DNA from: Cecembia rubra
Lineage (GTDB): Bacteria; Bacteroidota; Bacteroidia; Cytophagales; Cyclobacteriaceae
Assembly (NCBI RefSeq): GCF_003014575.1
Contig: NZ_PYGF01000001.1
Location: 496,001 to 560,000, forward strand
DNA length: 64,000 nucleotides
Direction of reading: 5' to 3'
This document shows, piece by piece, positions 18,003-27,420 of this stretch (positions within the stretch are counted from its first letter, which is position 1; each line of letters opens with the position of its first letter). The translations under genes and the position numbers were made by a program. The notes under the pieces were generated by a model. That model saw only the letters and a program-made list of their open reading frames with translations. It made no database searches and was not told where the DNA came from.

Positions 18003-18446
18003 ATGAAGACATACATTATCCTCCTATTAACCTTGCTGTTTGGTCTGTCAAATTATCTGGGGCCAAATGCTATAGATAAAGATTCCAAGAATTTAGAAAG
18101 TGTTGTTGAACAGCTTTTCAATGCCATGATGAAAGCAGATAGGGGGGTATTAGAGAGCTTATTATCTGATGATTTAAGTTATGGACATTCCTCTGGAATT
18201 ATTCAGAACAGGTCTGAATTCATTGAGGAAATAATGTCCGGTAAACCTATCAAACTGACTGAAATAAAAGCTGAAAACCAAACCATCACTGTTTCTGGAA
18301 ATACAGCTGTGGTCCGGCATATTTTTACAGCAAATGGAAAAAATGTTGCAGGAGAGGTTAATCCCATCCGTATCGGGAATTGTTTGGTTTGGAAAAAGGA
18401 AAAAGGCAGCTGGAAACTATTTGTAAGGCAAGCTTATAGGCTTTGA
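18003..18446 (+). CDS. Exported NTF2-like (DUF4440/SnoaL-type) protein
   Basis: 147 residues: hydrophobic signal peptide (1-20), then one NTF2-like cone domain. Typical features are VEQLFNAMMKADRGVLESLLSDDLSYGHSSG near the start, NRSEFIEEIMSGK in the middle, NTAVVRHIFTANG and finally LVWKKEKGSWKLFVRQAYRL. Such domains often bind small hydrophobic or acidic ligands; a few are enzymes and no catalytic set is obvious here. It starts 24 bases after the BASS gene and is most likely in its operon, so it belongs to the same pathway by context. Confidence 0.8.
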   Translation: MKTYIILLLTLLFGLSNYLGPNAIDKDSKNLESVVEQLFNAMMKADRGVLESLLSDDLSYGHSSGIIQNRSEFIEEIMSGKPIKLTEIKAENQTITVSGNTAVVRHIFTANGKNVAGEVNPIRIGNCLVWKKEKGSWKLFVRQAYRL

Positions 18447-18848
18447 CTCTTATCCATTTGCACCAAGTACAAAGAACCAGGTACTTTCAGTTATGGATGT
18501 ATTAGATTGTTGATTCAGGAATAAGCGAAAGGTATAAAGTTAAATTTTTGAAATTTTTGGATTGCTTTCCTAATCAACCTATAAGCTAAGCAAGCAATAA
18601 AGAATTATACTTGAAAAAGTAAAATCAAACTGATTTCCGCAATTGGATATTTTTGAGATGTTTTAAAGTCCCTTAGGACCGATATGTAACAGCCTGGGAC
18701 CATATTTCCCGGGCAAAGGTTCCATAATTATTTAATGAGGTCTGAAGAAAGACAGTCTATTTTTAATTCAAATTGTAATCAAAGCGTACTTGCCATATCT
18801 CTGGAAATCGTTCATTGATTGACTTAAAAGGAATGATTTACAAACCAA
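18447..18848. other. Intergenic region without recognisable gene
   Basis: 402 AT-rich bases between the NTF2-like gene and the 3' end of the TonB-dependent receptor on the other strand. I found no ORF with coding character, no RNA gene and no clear terminator, apart from a weak TTGATTG/CAATCAA pair (18815-18821, 18846-18852) that overlaps the receptor stop codon. Confidence 0.5.
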
Positions 18849-21599
18849 TCAATTCTCGGAATACATATCACTGTATGTTTTTTCATCCATGCCTTTACTG
18901 AACCTTCTAAGGTTGTAGGTAAAGCTAACCATAACATACTGTTGAAGTACATTGGATTGGAAATCTTCTACAAATGTTTCTGTGATATTCCTCCTTACAT
19001 TGGCATTTTGACCGAGCAGGTCATACGCCATTATAGAGATTTCACCCCTTTGGTTGTTGAAGATTTTTTTGCCCACACTCATATTGACTAGGGTAAAATT
19101 GTTATCAAAACCTTCAGCCAGACCACTATTGATCTGGTGGTTAAGGTCAAGCCTATAAATAATTCCATTCCAGATAATCCAGTTGAAATTCACTCTCATC
19201 CTTTGTTGGAAAAATTCTGAGTTTAGATTGGAATTGAGAGTATTGCGGACATTATTGAAAGAAGATCTGGACCAGATATTGAAATCAACATTCTCGCTGA
19301 TACTACTGCTAAGATTAAAACCGGTACTGAAACGGTTGGAATTGTTAAATCCAATTTGATCATTGATTTGTCCGGGGCGCTGAGTAATTCCCAGACCTGC
19401 ATTGATATTGAAATTTGATTTGATAAAACTTAAAGGAAAACCATAGCTCAACCAAGATCTCAAATCTGTAAACCCATCTAAATTAACGGGTCTATTCAAC
19501 TGTGACCCTTGTTGAAGTACCACACCTTGCGCTACTTCTACAGGCTCTTCTGCAATCAAAATACTGTTAGCAATAAAATTATTTGTCAGTCGTCCCTGCG
19601 CAAAAATGAACCAGTTTCTATCCTTGTCAGGATTATTTCCCCTAAATCTCATCCTTACCTGGTTGGTATATGCCTGATCCAGTTCTGGATTTCCTGTTCT
19701 CAATTGCAACGGGTTGTTATTATTGATGGCCTGTTGTAGCTGACCCACTTGAGGTTCATTTGTCCAAGTATCATAATCCAATTGGATATTGGTTTTAGGC
19801 GAAAATTTATATTCCAGTCGGGCAGTAGGCAAGGCGTTTTGGAAACGTCTGTTCAACTCTTCAGTGACAGGGAAAAACTGATCATTTTTTAAACTTGCAT
19901 CCTGAAATTCCAATTCTGTCTGAATCTTTAATTTTTCAGTTTGAAACTGATAACCCAATTCAAATTGTTGCGTAAGGTAATTGCTCAAGAAGGAGTTACT
20001 TAGTGCTGTATCCAAAGCTAAATGGTCTGGACCTCCTGCTTCAGAAAGGACATTATAAAGCAATTGTTCAGAGTCATTTTTTCTGTTTCCTACGGAATAC
20101 TCCAATTCCATCTGACTTTTATTTCCTAATGGCTCGGTGTAGGAAAATCTTGTGTTCCAAGAATTTCCTATACGGTCTCTAAACGTATTCTGATTCAAAT
20201 TTTCAATGTTCTCTCCATCTTGTTCGAAGAAAGTATTGACGGCATTTCTTTCAGAATTATCAATATTCCACCCTTGTGTCAAATTCAATCTTGCGGTAAA
20301 GGTCCTACCCGGCTTATTGAATTTATGACTGTAAAAGAATCTATTGAAGAGGTCAAAGTCCTCATACCTTCCAATTCTGCTATTTTCTACAGTATTGATT
20401 AAGCTGATACCATTTGACGTTTCACCGAAGAAACCTGAGTTTTCATTTTCAAACCTTGCAGAAAACCTCGGGATGTATAAAATCCTGTTCCTTTCATTGA
20501 GATTGTATTCAAGGCGAAGATTTGCTTGGTGACGACGGTTTATTCTGCTGTCTTTACTGATTTCTGTGTAAAACTTATTGGATTGATCAGTAGTCACAAA
20601 ATCACGGAACCTGCTTTCAATGCCTAAATTTTCTGTCACTGTGTACACATAACTTCCAGTAACTTTAATTTTTTCACCCCACACATCAGTATAATTGGCA
20701 CCGATGAGATTGGTTGTGATAATACCCTGTTGGGGAGACTCATTGGTCTGAACGTTTGGATCACTGGAGTAATTGAGAATATTGATATTGTTACTCAAAC
20801 CGGTAATTGTCAATCGAGTGTCTTCATCGAAAATGTTGATACTTGTTCCTCCTAAGTAGCGTTCATCAGAACCATATCCGGCTGTTGTTTTCCCAAACTG
20901 CCCCTTTCTTCGATTAGGTTTGGTGATGATATTGATGGTTTTTAGCCTTTCACCATCATCAAAACCGCTTAACTGAGCTTTTTCTGACTTTTGGTCAAAA
21001 ATCTCAATACTTTGGATCATTTCTGCAGGAATATTTTGCAAAGCAGCTGTCACATCATTGCCAAAAAATGGCTTACCATCAACCAAGATCTGAGCGATAT
21101 TTTCTCCTTGTGCCTGAAGGACTCCATTTTCTGAACTGATTCCAGGGAGTTTTTCAATTAAAGCCTGGGCACTTGCATCCCTCATGGTTTTGAATGCATC
21201 CGCATTGAATTGGGTAGTATCTCCTTTTTGCATTCCAGTGGATCTACGTGCTTCTATTACTACCTCACTTAAATCTGTGGCTACTTCACTGATGAATATT
21301 TTACCTAAATCTACGTTGGAACTTGCCTGGATAGACTGAAAAAAGTCTTTATATCCCATGAATTGAATTTTAAGTAAGTATTCACCCCTTTTTATGCCTG
21401 TTAATTCAAAACGCCCATCTATATCGGTAACTGTTCCACCAACTTGGGAAGAATCATTAAGAGACAAAAGTAAAATATTTACAAAAGGTAAAGATTCATT
21501 TTTGCCTTCCTCAAAAACAGATCCTTTGACTGAAAAGCCTTGGGCAAACATTTGTTTTTGAATCCCAAAAAGAAGTACAAAAAAGAAAAGGTATTTCAT
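18849..21599 (-). CDS. TonB-dependent receptor, outer-membrane beta-barrel family (non-SusC)
   Basis: 916 residues: signal peptide (1-20), carboxypeptidase-regulatory-like beta-sandwich (about 21-100, VKGSVFEEGKNESLPFVNI and GTVTDIDGRFELTGIKRGEY), plug (about 115-230, VIEARRSTGMQKGDTTQFNADAF, LIEKLPGISSENG, ILVDGKPFFG) and a large barrel of the OMP_b-brl_3 type rich in Asn and aromatic residues. No STN domain and no SusD partner are present. It ends NLRRFSKGMDEKTYSDMYSEN rather than in an aromatic residue. Substrate not predictable; it lies on the strand opposite the sugar-acid locus and close to an SLC13 permease, which may be coincidence. Confidence 0.9.
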   Translation of the reverse strand: MKYLFFFVLLFGIQKQMFAQGFSVKGSVFEEGKNESLPFVNILLLSLNDSSQVGGTVTDIDGRFELTGIKRGEYLLKIQFMGYKDFFQSIQASSNVDLGKIFISEVATDLSEVVIEARRSTGMQKGDTTQFNADAFKTMRDASAQALIEKLPGISSENGVLQAQGENIAQILVDGKPFFGNDVTAALQNIPAEMIQSIEIFDQKSEKAQLSGFDDGERLKTINIITKPNRRKGQFGKTTAGYGSDERYLGGTSINIFDEDTRLTITGLSNNINILNYSSDPNVQTNESPQQGIITTNLIGANYTDVWGEKIKVTGSYVYTVTENLGIESRFRDFVTTDQSNKFYTEISKDSRINRRHQANLRLEYNLNERNRILYIPRFSARFENENSGFFGETSNGISLINTVENSRIGRYEDFDLFNRFFYSHKFNKPGRTFTARLNLTQGWNIDNSERNAVNTFFEQDGENIENLNQNTFRDRIGNSWNTRFSYTEPLGNKSQMELEYSVGNRKNDSEQLLYNVLSEAGGPDHLALDTALSNSFLSNYLTQQFELGYQFQTEKLKIQTELEFQDASLKNDQFFPVTEELNRRFQNALPTARLEYKFSPKTNIQLDYDTWTNEPQVGQLQQAINNNNPLQLRTGNPELDQAYTNQVRMRFRGNNPDKDRNWFIFAQGRLTNNFIANSILIAEEPVEVAQGVVLQQGSQLNRPVNLDGFTDLRSWLSYGFPLSFIKSNFNINAGLGITQRPGQINDQIGFNNSNRFSTGFNLSSSISENVDFNIWSRSSFNNVRNTLNSNLNSEFFQQRMRVNFNWIIWNGIIYRLDLNHQINSGLAEGFDNNFTLVNMSVGKKIFNNQRGEISIMAYDLLGQNANVRRNITETFVEDFQSNVLQQYVMVSFTYNLRRFSKGMDEKTYSDMYSEN

Positions 21600-21878
21600 T
21601 GATTTTATTTGATTGAACTTTTGATTGAACAGGTGCTTCCTAGATTGCCATCTATCATAGCATACCTTATAAAAACAAAGAAAAGCCCATTTAAATTTAA
21701 GCAGGGTGATTATTTGCTGAATGGTCTAAATTTTCAAAGAACAGTCCTAAATGGCGTTTTTTTGAAAATTAATTTTCGGTCCAAAAAGGATAAGAAAATA
21801 TACTGAATTGATAGATGTAAAATCAAAAGGCCATCTTATCAGTCATAAATAAAAAAATAAGCAAGAAAAATAATATCC

Positions 21879-23675
21879 TTACAGGTAAAATAGATAAAAT
21901 ACCAGAACAGTTAACACCAGAAATACCATTGTCATTCCGCTGCCTGCTCTGATATAATCTTTATTTTTATAACCGCCGGTTGACATCATCAGTGCATTGA
22001 CCTGATGGGTGGGAAGAACAAAGGAATTGGAGACACTTACTGCAGCTAACAAAGTCAATGGTCTTGGGTCAAGGCCGGCAATTTCGGCCATTCCGATTAC
22101 CAATGGGGCCAAAACAACTACAGCCCCTACATTGGACATAAAGAGGGAAAAGACAGTTGCAAGGACAGAAATGGCAATGACAAGCAGGAGAGGGGATTGT
22201 CCTTCGATCAGGCCCATCACGTTTTCAGCCAGAAAATATGCAGCACCTGTTTTTTGCATGGCAATACCCAATGGAATTAGTCCTGCAAGAAGAAAAACTA
22301 CTTTCCAGTCTATGGATTCGTAAGCCTGTTGAATTGTGATAACCCTTGATAATATCATGGCCAATGCTCCAGTCAAAAATGCAAGGGCTATGGGAACGCC
22401 AACAAATGTCAAGAAAATACCCAATGCAAAACTAGCCACAGCAGGAATGGTTTTTGATTGGTTTTTAGGTTCCACTTCAATTGGTGTAGCAACTATAAAA
22501 TCCGACCCATCTTTTAAGCTTCTAATATGATCCCAAAGTCCATAAACAATCAGCGTATCTCCCAGTTGGAAAATATGATCTGAGAAATCTCCCTTGATTT
22601 CCTCCCCATTATGGAAGACTATAAGTGGTTCTAGTCCAAATCTCCTTCTGAATCCATATTCCCTAAGGCTTTTGCCTATAATTTCTGAACTGGCTGGAAA
22701 AATGACTTCAGCAAATCCTGAGTCTTCAGGCTTATCAAGTCTACTGAAGATAGCAGGAGCAATTTCTTCTTTAAGTCCAAACGCTTCACCCATTGCTTTC
22801 ACATCTTTTTCTCTCCCCAATAGTGCCATAATTTGGCCCACTTGGAAGGCAGTTTCCCTCCAAGGGGCATAAATGATATCCTGCCCTTTGGAAATTGCTA
22901 TAATATTCAGCTGGAAATTCTTCCAGATTCCTGAAGTTTCAGCAGTCATGCCTACCAAAGGACTACCTTCCTCTATGGATAAATACCAGATATTTTTAGA
23001 TAAACGGAGGGTTTCCATCAATTTTTCCTGGGAGGATTTTTTGATTCCTGCACCGCTGACCTTTGGGAGTACTACTTTGCCCAAAATGAAAAAGTAAAGG
23101 ATACCGGCAATCAAGAGCACGGCACCAATAGGCGTTACAGCAAATAACCCATAAGGCTCAAGGTCAGCAGCTGTCAGTAAATCATTGATTAGGATAAGGT
23201 GTCCTGAACCCACCATTGTGAGAGATCCACCCAAAATGGCTGCAAAGCCCAAAGGCATAACCAATTGGGATACTGGAATTTTAGTCTTCCTTGAAATTTC
23301 AATTGTGCCCGGTAGAAAGAGTGCAGCAGCACCAATATTTTGCATAAATGCAGAAAGTGTGCCCACGGCTGATGAAATCAGGCCAATAATCTTGTTCTTA
23401 TCATTCCCTACTTTTCGAAGTATAAATTCCGAAAACTTCTCCATGACCCCTGTTGTGGTAATACCATAACCCAAAATCATTACAGCGATCATTGAAATTA
23501 CCGCATTACTTGAAAAGCCTTTCAGCATTTCATCAGTGGTAAGAATACCCGACCAGCCTAAGGCCAACATGGTAATGATAGCCACCACGTCGATTCTGAA
23601 AATTTCAAAGACCATCATGATGACCGTAGTCACCAAAATGCCCAAAACTATGATTACCTGAATATCTAATTCCAT
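21879..23675 (-). CDS. SLC13/DASS-family permease with two TrkA-C (RCK_C) domains
   Basis: 598 residues. Two blocks of membrane helices (about 1-200 and 405-598) flank a soluble insert of about 200 residues with two RCK_C-type domains (RLSKNIWYLSIEEGSPLVGM and FAEVIFPASSEIIGKSLREYGFRRRFGLEPLIVFHNGE). Both halves carry the repeated SLC13 hairpin signature, for example LSAFMQNIGAAALFLP and FSLFMSNVGAVVVLAP. Such permeases move sulfate, dicarboxylates or related anions with sodium. No sulfate-assimilation genes are near, and the neighbours on the other strand handle organic acids, so a carboxylate is equally possible. Lone gene. Confidence 0.9.
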   Translation of the reverse strand: MELDIQVIIVLGILVTTVIMMVFEIFRIDVVAIITMLALGWSGILTTDEMLKGFSSNAVISMIAVMILGYGITTTGVMEKFSEFILRKVGNDKNKIIGLISSAVGTLSAFMQNIGAAALFLPGTIEISRKTKIPVSQLVMPLGFAAILGGSLTMVGSGHLILINDLLTAADLEPYGLFAVTPIGAVLLIAGILYFFILGKVVLPKVSGAGIKKSSQEKLMETLRLSKNIWYLSIEEGSPLVGMTAETSGIWKNFQLNIIAISKGQDIIYAPWRETAFQVGQIMALLGREKDVKAMGEAFGLKEEIAPAIFSRLDKPEDSGFAEVIFPASSEIIGKSLREYGFRRRFGLEPLIVFHNGEEIKGDFSDHIFQLGDTLIVYGLWDHIRSLKDGSDFIVATPIEVEPKNQSKTIPAVASFALGIFLTFVGVPIALAFLTGALAMILSRVITIQQAYESIDWKVVFLLAGLIPLGIAMQKTGAAYFLAENVMGLIEGQSPLLLVIAISVLATVFSLFMSNVGAVVVLAPLVIGMAEIAGLDPRPLTLLAAVSVSNSFVLPTHQVNALMMSTGGYKNKDYIRAGSGMTMVFLVLTVLVFYLFYL

Positions 23676-24250
23676 GAAGAAAATTTAAGGAAATTTAAGC
23701 TAAGTTAGCATTTGATTGGATTTTGAGTTTGTGCGAAATGTCACAATCCAAAAGAAAGTCTGTCAGATTATTCTTAAGTTTTTAAACAACTCCAAACCAA
23801 ATTTACTTTTCTAGATAGTTATTTTTCCTCTAATTTACGATTTTAATAAAAAGTGTAATTTCTGGTTAATTAAAGTACATTCCGTAATTAATATTCAGTT
23901 TGCATATATTTTTTCCGCTGAAACATCATCAATGTTAGGACTGAGCATGGATTCTAGTTTTCATAGTTTGATGCTAGGGGAGAAGGTGTGCTCTTGATCC
24001 AGATTGTCATTACCTTAACCAATGTGCTATGATTTCAATTGCTGATGAATTCTTGGTCAAAGGGCCTGATAAAAAATAAAGCAGGTACTTTCTTTATTTC
24101 TTGGGGGTAATGGCCAAATTTAACTTTGGACCAAGCCAAATTCCTTCAGCTCTTGATTATATTATTATAGTTAATAAATATGTTCCCTGGTTTTTTTTTG
24201 ATTTTGAAACTTATATGAATGGCTCACCTTTAAAATGAATTATTCATTCT
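23676..24250. other. Intergenic region without recognisable gene
   Basis: 575 AT-rich bases between the SLC13 start and the mnmE stop, both on the minus strand. It should hold the SLC13 promoter; TAAATTTG on the minus strand (23805-23798) fits the -7 consensus but has no TTG at the right distance. A weak AT-only hairpin (24074-24099) is visible. No gene or RNA found. Confidence 0.45.
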
Positions 24251-25633
24251 TTACTTCCCGATACAGAACTTACTAAAGATATTCGCCAATAAATCGTCGG
24301 TGGTAATCTCCCCTGTGATTTCACCGAGGTAGTGAAGGGATCTACGGATATCCATGGCGAGGAAATCATTGGTAATGTGATTGTCCAAACCGGTCAAAAC
24401 ATCGAGCAGGGACTGACGGGTTTTTACCAAGGAATCGTAATGCCGGATATTGGTGACAATGGTATTCCCTGTTCTGAACTTGTCCAAATTCACCATTTCC
24501 AGAATCCTGTTTCGCAAGAGTTCAAGGTTTTCCTTTTGACCTGCAGAGATGAAAATAGTGTCAGGATATTTCTCTTTTAATTCATTGATAAAATGAGGAT
24601 TAGCCTTGTCTATCTTATTCCCTACTTTAATAAAAGGAACACCCAGGTTTTCCAGTTTATTGATATCCCTATTGATCTCCACCATGTCTGTATCAGTCAG
24701 GTCAAAGAGGTAAAGGATCAAGGAAGCAGTCTTCATTTTTTCCTGTGTACGGCTGACCCCGATAGCTTCAATCGTGTCGGTGGTTTCTCTAAGCCCGGCC
24801 GTATCAATAAACCTGAAGATGACTCCTCCTATATTGATTTCATCCTCGATAAAGTCACGGGTAGTTCCTGCGATGTCGGAGACAATCGCCTTCTCTTCAT
24901 TGAGCAAAGCATTCAATAGCGTAGACTTACCCGCATTGGGTTTGCCGGCGATTACGGTTGGCACACCGTTTTTAATCACATTACCCAGATCAAAAGAACC
25001 AATCAGTTGCTCGATTACCCGCAACAGCTGTTCAACCAAAATCCTTAAATCATCCCTGCTGGCAAACTCCACATCTTCTTCCGTGAAATCCAGTTCCAGT
25101 TCGATCATGGAGGCAAAGTGTATCAACTCAGCCCTCAACTTTGAAATCTCCCCACTGAAACCACCACGCATTTGGTTCATGGCTGCCTGATGGGAAGCCT
25201 CGGAATCGGAATGGATCAGGTCAGCCACTGCTTCTGCCTGAGCAAGATCAAACTGACCGTTGAGAAATGCCCTTTGGGTAAATTCCCCAGGTTTGGCCGG
25301 ACGTGCCCCGTGTTTGATCAGAAGTTTGATCACCTGATTGACAATATAGGAAGAGCCATGGGTGGATATTTCCACCACATTTTCCTTGGTAAAGGATTTT
25401 GGTGCAATAAAAAGAGATACCAATACTTCATCGATTATCCTTTCCCCATCTCGGATGGTTCCGAAGTGAATGGTATGTGTAGGCTGTTTTTCCAGGTCTT
25501 TACCTTTAAAAACCTCATTGGTAATTTTTATTGCGTCTTTACCAGAAATCCTTACCACTGCAATGGCGCCAACACCTTGGGGTGTAGCCAATGCAATGAT
25601 AGTATCTTCTTTTTCGTGAAGGGTGAAGTTCAT
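24251..25633 (-). CDS. mnmE: tRNA uridine-5-carboxymethylaminomethyl(34) synthesis GTPase MnmE
   Basis: 460 residues, the usual length. The N-terminal folate-binding domain (about 1-118, beginning [22 protein letters not shown]) is followed by a helical domain split by the G domain (about 220-375) with G1 GKPNAGKS, G2 GTTRD, G3 DTAG and G4 NKID. The terminal CIGK supplies the conserved catalytic cysteine. With MnmG it modifies U34 of several tRNAs in the cytoplasm. The start is only three bases after the stop of the thioredoxin-like gene upstream, so the two form an operon. mnmG is not in the window. Confidence 0.97.
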   Translation of the reverse strand: MNFTLHEKEDTIIALATPQGVGAIAVVRISGKDAIKITNEVFKGKDLEKQPTHTIHFGTIRDGERIIDEVLVSLFIAPKSFTKENVVEISTHGSSYIVNQVIKLLIKHGARPAKPGEFTQRAFLNGQFDLAQAEAVADLIHSDSEASHQAAMNQMRGGFSGEISKLRAELIHFASMIELELDFTEEDVEFASRDDLRILVEQLLRVIEQLIGSFDLGNVIKNGVPTVIAGKPNAGKSTLLNALLNEEKAIVSDIAGTTRDFIEDEINIGGVIFRFIDTAGLRETTDTIEAIGVSRTQEKMKTASLILYLFDLTDTDMVEINRDINKLENLGVPFIKVGNKIDKANPHFINELKEKYPDTIFISAGQKENLELLRNRILEMVNLDKFRTGNTIVTNIRHYDSLVKTRQSLLDVLTGLDNHITNDFLAMDIRRSLHYLGEITGEITTDDLLANIFSKFCIGK

Positions 25634-25636
25634 TTA

Positions 25637-26086
25637 TTACTTGCCAAATTTATCTAGAATACCTGTAAGTCCAGTAAGGAAAGGCTCAGGTTGCCTATAA
25701 CCAGGATATTGGGTTATATTCTCCATGGTGGCATCCATGATGATGAAATTAGGGTATGACCTTACCCTCATAGTCGCAGCCATAGTTGCTTCTGTATATT
25801 CCTTGCCTCTGAACATGAATTTCCTTTTTGTGTTTTCTGCATTCATCTTCACCGCATAGAAATTTTCATTGATATAGGCCACTACTTTAGGATCAGTAAA
25901 AGTTTCTTTGTCCATTTTTTTGCACCAGCCGCACCAGTCGGTATATACATCCACAAAAACCATTTTAGGGTTTTCCTGGGTTTTTGCAGCAGCCTCTTCA
26001 AAAGTCATCCAATTGATTTTGCTTTGGGCCATTGCCATACCTCCGAGTAAAAGGAGTAAAAATGTAAGTGGTATTAATCTTTTCAT
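25637..26086 (-). CDS. Exported thioredoxin-fold protein with CGWC active site
   Basis: 149 residues: signal peptide (1-20, ending AMAQ), then a thioredoxin domain with VFVDVYTDWCGWCKKMDKETF. The CGWC pair is the redox site, and VRSYPNFIIMD supplies the cis-proline-type loop (SYP) opposite it. An insert (NTKRKFMFRGKEYTEATMA) lies between. This pattern fits the periplasmic thioredoxin_7/DUF255-like group that reduces or isomerises disulfides in exported proteins. It is the first gene of a two-gene unit with mnmE, three bases apart; the functional link is not obvious and may only be shared transcription. Confidence 0.87.
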   Translation of the reverse strand: MKRLIPLTFLLLLLGGMAMAQSKINWMTFEEAAAKTQENPKMVFVDVYTDWCGWCKKMDKETFTDPKVVAYINENFYAVKMNAENTKRKFMFRGKEYTEATMAATMRVRSYPNFIIMDATMENITQYPGYRQPEPFLTGLTGILDKFGK

Positions 26087-26237
26087 TGAATTTGGGTTAA
26101 AGCTACATAAGTTAAAAACGACTATAATTTATTTCAAGTTCACTGGGTTTCAAAATCTATTCCAATTTAAAGAAGCTAGAAACAAGACTTTAAACATATC
26201 AAGTATCTTGACTCTTAAGTCTTGAGTCTTCCTTCAA

Positions 26238-26900
26238 CTAAAGCATCACCAGCACATTTCCCGCAACATCTTTTGACATAAAAATTGTCTTCTTATTATC
26301 GACAAGGATTTCAACAGAACCGTCAAATTCAACTTTCTCCAGCAATTTGATTCTTGCTCCGATGTAAGCACCAACTTTATCCAAATAGCGTAAAAATGCT
26401 GCACTGCTGTCTTTCACTGCGACAATCTGACCGGTGGTATTGACTTCTAGATCCGAAAGAGCTACTCTTGGCCTGGCCCGGACATCACCAAATTCGTCTG
26501 GAATAGGATCACCATGAGGATCAAATTTTGGAAAACCAAGGTATTCATCCAGTCTTTGGATCAGAAGCTTGGACCTGATGTGCTCCAATTCATCTGCTAC
26601 TTCATGAACCTCATCCCAGGAGAACCGAAGTTTTTCTACCAAAAATACTTCCCATAGCCGGTGCTTACGGATCGTTTGTAAAGCCAGTTTTTTTCCTGTC
26701 TCTGTGATATTTACTCCATAGTATTTTCGGTACTCAATTACTTCCTTTTCCCCCAATCTGCGAAGCATATCAGAGACCGAGGCAGGCTTGGTCTTCATTT
26801 TAAAAGAAATGTCATTGGTGGATACACTTCTCTTGCCACCTTCAGAAATATGATAAATCACTTTGAGGTAACTTTCCTCAGCAGGGGTCAATTGTTTCAT
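26238..26900 (-). CDS. DtxR/MntR-family metal-dependent transcriptional regulator
   Basis: 220 residues in the three-part layout of DtxR proteins. The winged helix (about 1-70) contains AEESYLKVIYHISEGG and TKPASVSDMLRRLGEKEVIEY; the dimerisation/metal-binding domain (about 75-140) contains HRLWEVFLVEKLRFSWDEVHEVADELEHI with the usual His and Glu ligands and later FPKFDPHGDPIP; and an SH3-like FeoA domain (about 150-220) closes the protein. It should sense Mn2+ or Fe2+ in the cytoplasm and repress metal uptake genes. No transporter gene is adjacent, so its targets lie elsewhere. The start lies 16 bases from a good -7 box. Confidence 0.92.
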   Translation of the reverse strand: MKQLTPAEESYLKVIYHISEGGKRSVSTNDISFKMKTKPASVSDMLRRLGEKEVIEYRKYYGVNITETGKKLALQTIRKHRLWEVFLVEKLRFSWDEVHEVADELEHIRSKLLIQRLDEYLGFPKFDPHGDPIPDEFGDVRARPRVALSDLEVNTTGQIVAVKDSSAAFLRYLDKVGAYIGARIKLLEKVEFDGSVEILVDNKKTIFMSKDVAGNVLVML

Positions 26901-26915
26901 TCATTAAGCTTTTGG

Positions 26916-26923
26916 CAAAGATA
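26916..26923 (-). promoter_or_regulatory. Candidate -7 element for the DtxR-type gene
   Basis: On the minus strand the sequence reads TATCTTTG, an exact TAnnTTTG match, with a TTG 16 bases further upstream (26942-26940), slightly close. Only 15 bases separate it from the ATG, implying a very short 5' leader. Confidence 0.5.
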
Positions 26924-27362
26924 ACTTTTTTAGACAAATCAAAAAATAATTTATATAAAGGCTAAAAAGGATGTGGATAACTGTTTTATTGATGTGATTT
27001 CCTTTTTAGGTTACCCTAAAAAATATTTAAGCACAATCTTATATTGGACAAATATTACTAGATTTCAGGTGTTTAATTCAATATTATCTGCCCAATATTG
27101 AATAGCAATGAAAAGTATTCAAGTTTCCAGCAAGAGAATTCCAGTTTCCATTAACAAATTCTGCTGGATAATCAGAAGTGCTCTTTTATTCCAAAGAAAA
27201 TTAGTTTTCTGAAGCAATATCAATTTTTTGATTTTTAAAAATTTTAGCCCTCAGAAACCCTGAACAGGACAATCAAAATATTGATTTTCATATTGTTAAA
27301 AAAGTTTCTTTGATTTTTTAAATCATGTTTTTTGTAGTTTAAAATATTTTTTTTGCATTTCA

Positions 27363-27394
27363 TTGCATGAATGAATCATTTCACTTTATATTTG
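27363..27394 (+). promoter_or_regulatory. Bacteroidota-type promoter of the unknown lipoprotein gene
   Basis: TTG at 27363-27365, a 21-base spacer, then TATATTTG at 27387-27394, an exact match to TAnnTTTG. The predicted transcript starts about 20 bases before the ATG at 27421. Confidence 0.7.
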
Positions 27395-27420
27395 CCGCAT
27401 AAACAATCATTATTAGATAA

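Larger units (their letters stand above)
26901..27420. other. Long AT-rich intergenic region between divergent genes
   Basis: 520 bases between the divergent dtxR-type gene and the unknown lipoprotein gene. It holds a promoter on each side (26916-26923 minus, 27363-27394 plus). Between them I see only AT-rich sequence with no ORF or RNA gene. Confidence 0.5.

Noticed and set aside
18815-18852. TTGATTG/CAATCAA inverted repeat at the end of the TonB-dependent receptor gene
   Set aside because: Seven AT-rich pairs over a 24-base loop overlapping the stop codon; too weak for a terminator.
21609-21806. 65-codon frame upstream of the TonB-dependent receptor
   Set aside because: TTG start, no resemblance to a protein family, Lys/Phe-rich as expected for AT-rich non-coding DNA.
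24074-24099. AAATAAAG/CTTTATTT hairpin after mnmE
   Set aside because: AT-only stem of low stability without a T-tract on the relevant strand.
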